Source of the DNA: Candidatus Schekmanbacteria bacterium
GTDB lineage: Bacteria; Schekmanbacteria; GWA2-38-11; J061
Assembly: GCA_003695725.1 (NCBI GenBank)
Contig: RFHX01000287.1
Location: 1-7,093 of the forward strand
DNA: 7,093 bases
Direction: 5' to 3'
Positions 6,573-7,093 of this stretch are shown here, in pieces. The translations under genes and the position numbers were made by a program. The notes below the pieces were generated by a model that was not told the DNA's origin, did no database searches, and worked only from the letters and a program-made list of their open reading frames with translations. Positions within the stretch are counted from its first letter, which is position 1, and each line of letters starts with the position of its first letter.

Positions 6573-7093
6573 ATGATTCGTGTTCTTATTGTTGATGATT
6601 CTTCTCTTGTTAGAAAAGTTCTCTCTGAAGAATTATCCAAATTCAACGATGTAGAAGTTGTCGGTACAGCAGAAGACCCCTATGCCGCAAGAGAAAAGAT
6701 TGTTGCATTGAAGCCGGATGTCATAACATTAGATATTGAAATGCCCAAAATGAACGGATTGGAGTTTCTCGAAAAACTAATGGCTCATTATCCTATACCT
6801 GTTATAATTGTGAGTTCACTTGCTCCTGAAAACAGTGCCACTGCAATAAAAGCTTTCGATTTAGGGGCAGTTGATGTTATCTGCAAACCCGGATCAATGT
6901 ATTCTACGCCTGATGTATCGACAAGACTCATTCATTCTATCAGGGCAGCGGCCATAGCAAAAATCAATGGCAAAATTTATAGAAAAGATATCAATCAAGT
7001 CATTCCAAAAATTCAACCTTCATTTCTTTCTTTTAATAAAATCATAGCAATTGGCGCATCCACAGGGGGACCGCAGGCGATTCAAGAGATAAT
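6573..7093 (+). CDS. cheB: CheB receptor methylesterase/deamidase (5' part, cut by window edge)
   Basis: The first 173 codons are present and the frame stays open at the right edge. Residues 1-125 are a receiver domain with D8-D9, phospho-acceptor D54 (TLDIEMPKMNG), S81/S82 in IIVSSL, and K105-P106 in AVDVICKPG, the typical CheB wording. A linker (about 126-155) leads to the start of the methylesterase domain, where IAIGASTGGPQAI contains the nucleophile S163 in GASTGGP. The catalytic His and Asp lie beyond the window. The family enzyme hydrolyses receptor methyl esters and can deamidate glutamines; CheA phosphorylation of the receiver activates it. A TAAGGGG ribosome binding site overlaps the cheD stop, eight to nine bases before the ATG. 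Full CheB is usually about 350 residues, so roughly half is visible. Confidence 0.96.
   Translation, partial: MIRVLIVDDSSLVRKVLSEELSKFNDVEVVGTAEDPYAAREKIVALKPDVITLDIEMPKMNGLEFLEKLMAHYPIPVIIVSSLAPENSATAIKAFDLGAVDVICKPGSMYSTPDVSTRLIHSIRAAAIAKINGKIYRKDINQVIPKIQPSFLSFNKIIAIGASTGGPQAIQEI

Noticed and set aside
1-7093. CRISPR arrays, tRNA or rRNA genes, insertion sequences, phage or defence genes
   Set aside because: None seen: coding genes fill the window with gaps of at most 50 bases, all with chemotaxis functions.

Overview
The window is one continuous, same-strand (+) chemosensory (che) gene cluster. It encodes cheY, cheX, a CheX-like/receiver fusion, cheA, cheW, cheR, cheD and the first part of cheB, which runs off the right edge. 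All eight genes are tightly packed: the largest gap is 50 bases (cheY to cheX), the fusion gene and cheA are separated by 1 base, and cheR and cheD share an ATGA overlap. I see no internal terminator or promoter, so the layout reads as a single operon. No stretch over 300 bases lacks a gene.

Organism: the DNA is A/T-rich (roughly one third G+C by eye) with many AAA, AAT, ATA and AGA codons, and good AAGGAG-type ribosome binding sites precede most genes. The set cheX + cheD + cheB + cheR without cheZ excludes an enteric-type system. A CheA carrying MshEN-like repeats, together with CheX-type phosphatases, suggests to me a deltaproteobacterium-like, Nitrospirota-like or uncultured candidate-phylum bacterium. 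This is a weak inference from style, and nothing in the window fixes the taxonomy.

Layout: bases 1-42 are a short leader with the cheY ribosome binding site. Bases 43-1966 hold the output and signal-termination part: the response regulator CheY, the phosphatase CheX, and a second CheX-like domain fused to an atypical receiver domain. Bases 1968-5172 hold the core signalling complex: a large CheA with two phosphotransfer domains, and the coupling protein CheW. Bases 5197-7093 hold the adaptation part: the receptor methyltransferase CheR, the receptor deamidase CheD, and the methylesterase CheB with its receiver domain.

How they work together (family knowledge): receptors, not encoded here, control CheA through CheW. 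CheA autophosphorylates on its HPt histidines and passes phosphate to CheY and CheB. CheX removes phosphate from CheY. CheR, CheB and CheD set receptor methylation and amidation. What sets this cluster apart is the CheX-like/receiver fusion and the CheA architecture (two HPt domains, no visible P2, and a pair of MshEN-like 24-residue motifs before the dimerisation domain). The latter raises the possibility that a cyclic dinucleotide feeds directly into the kinase. The rest is a recognisable, ordinary chemotaxis system.
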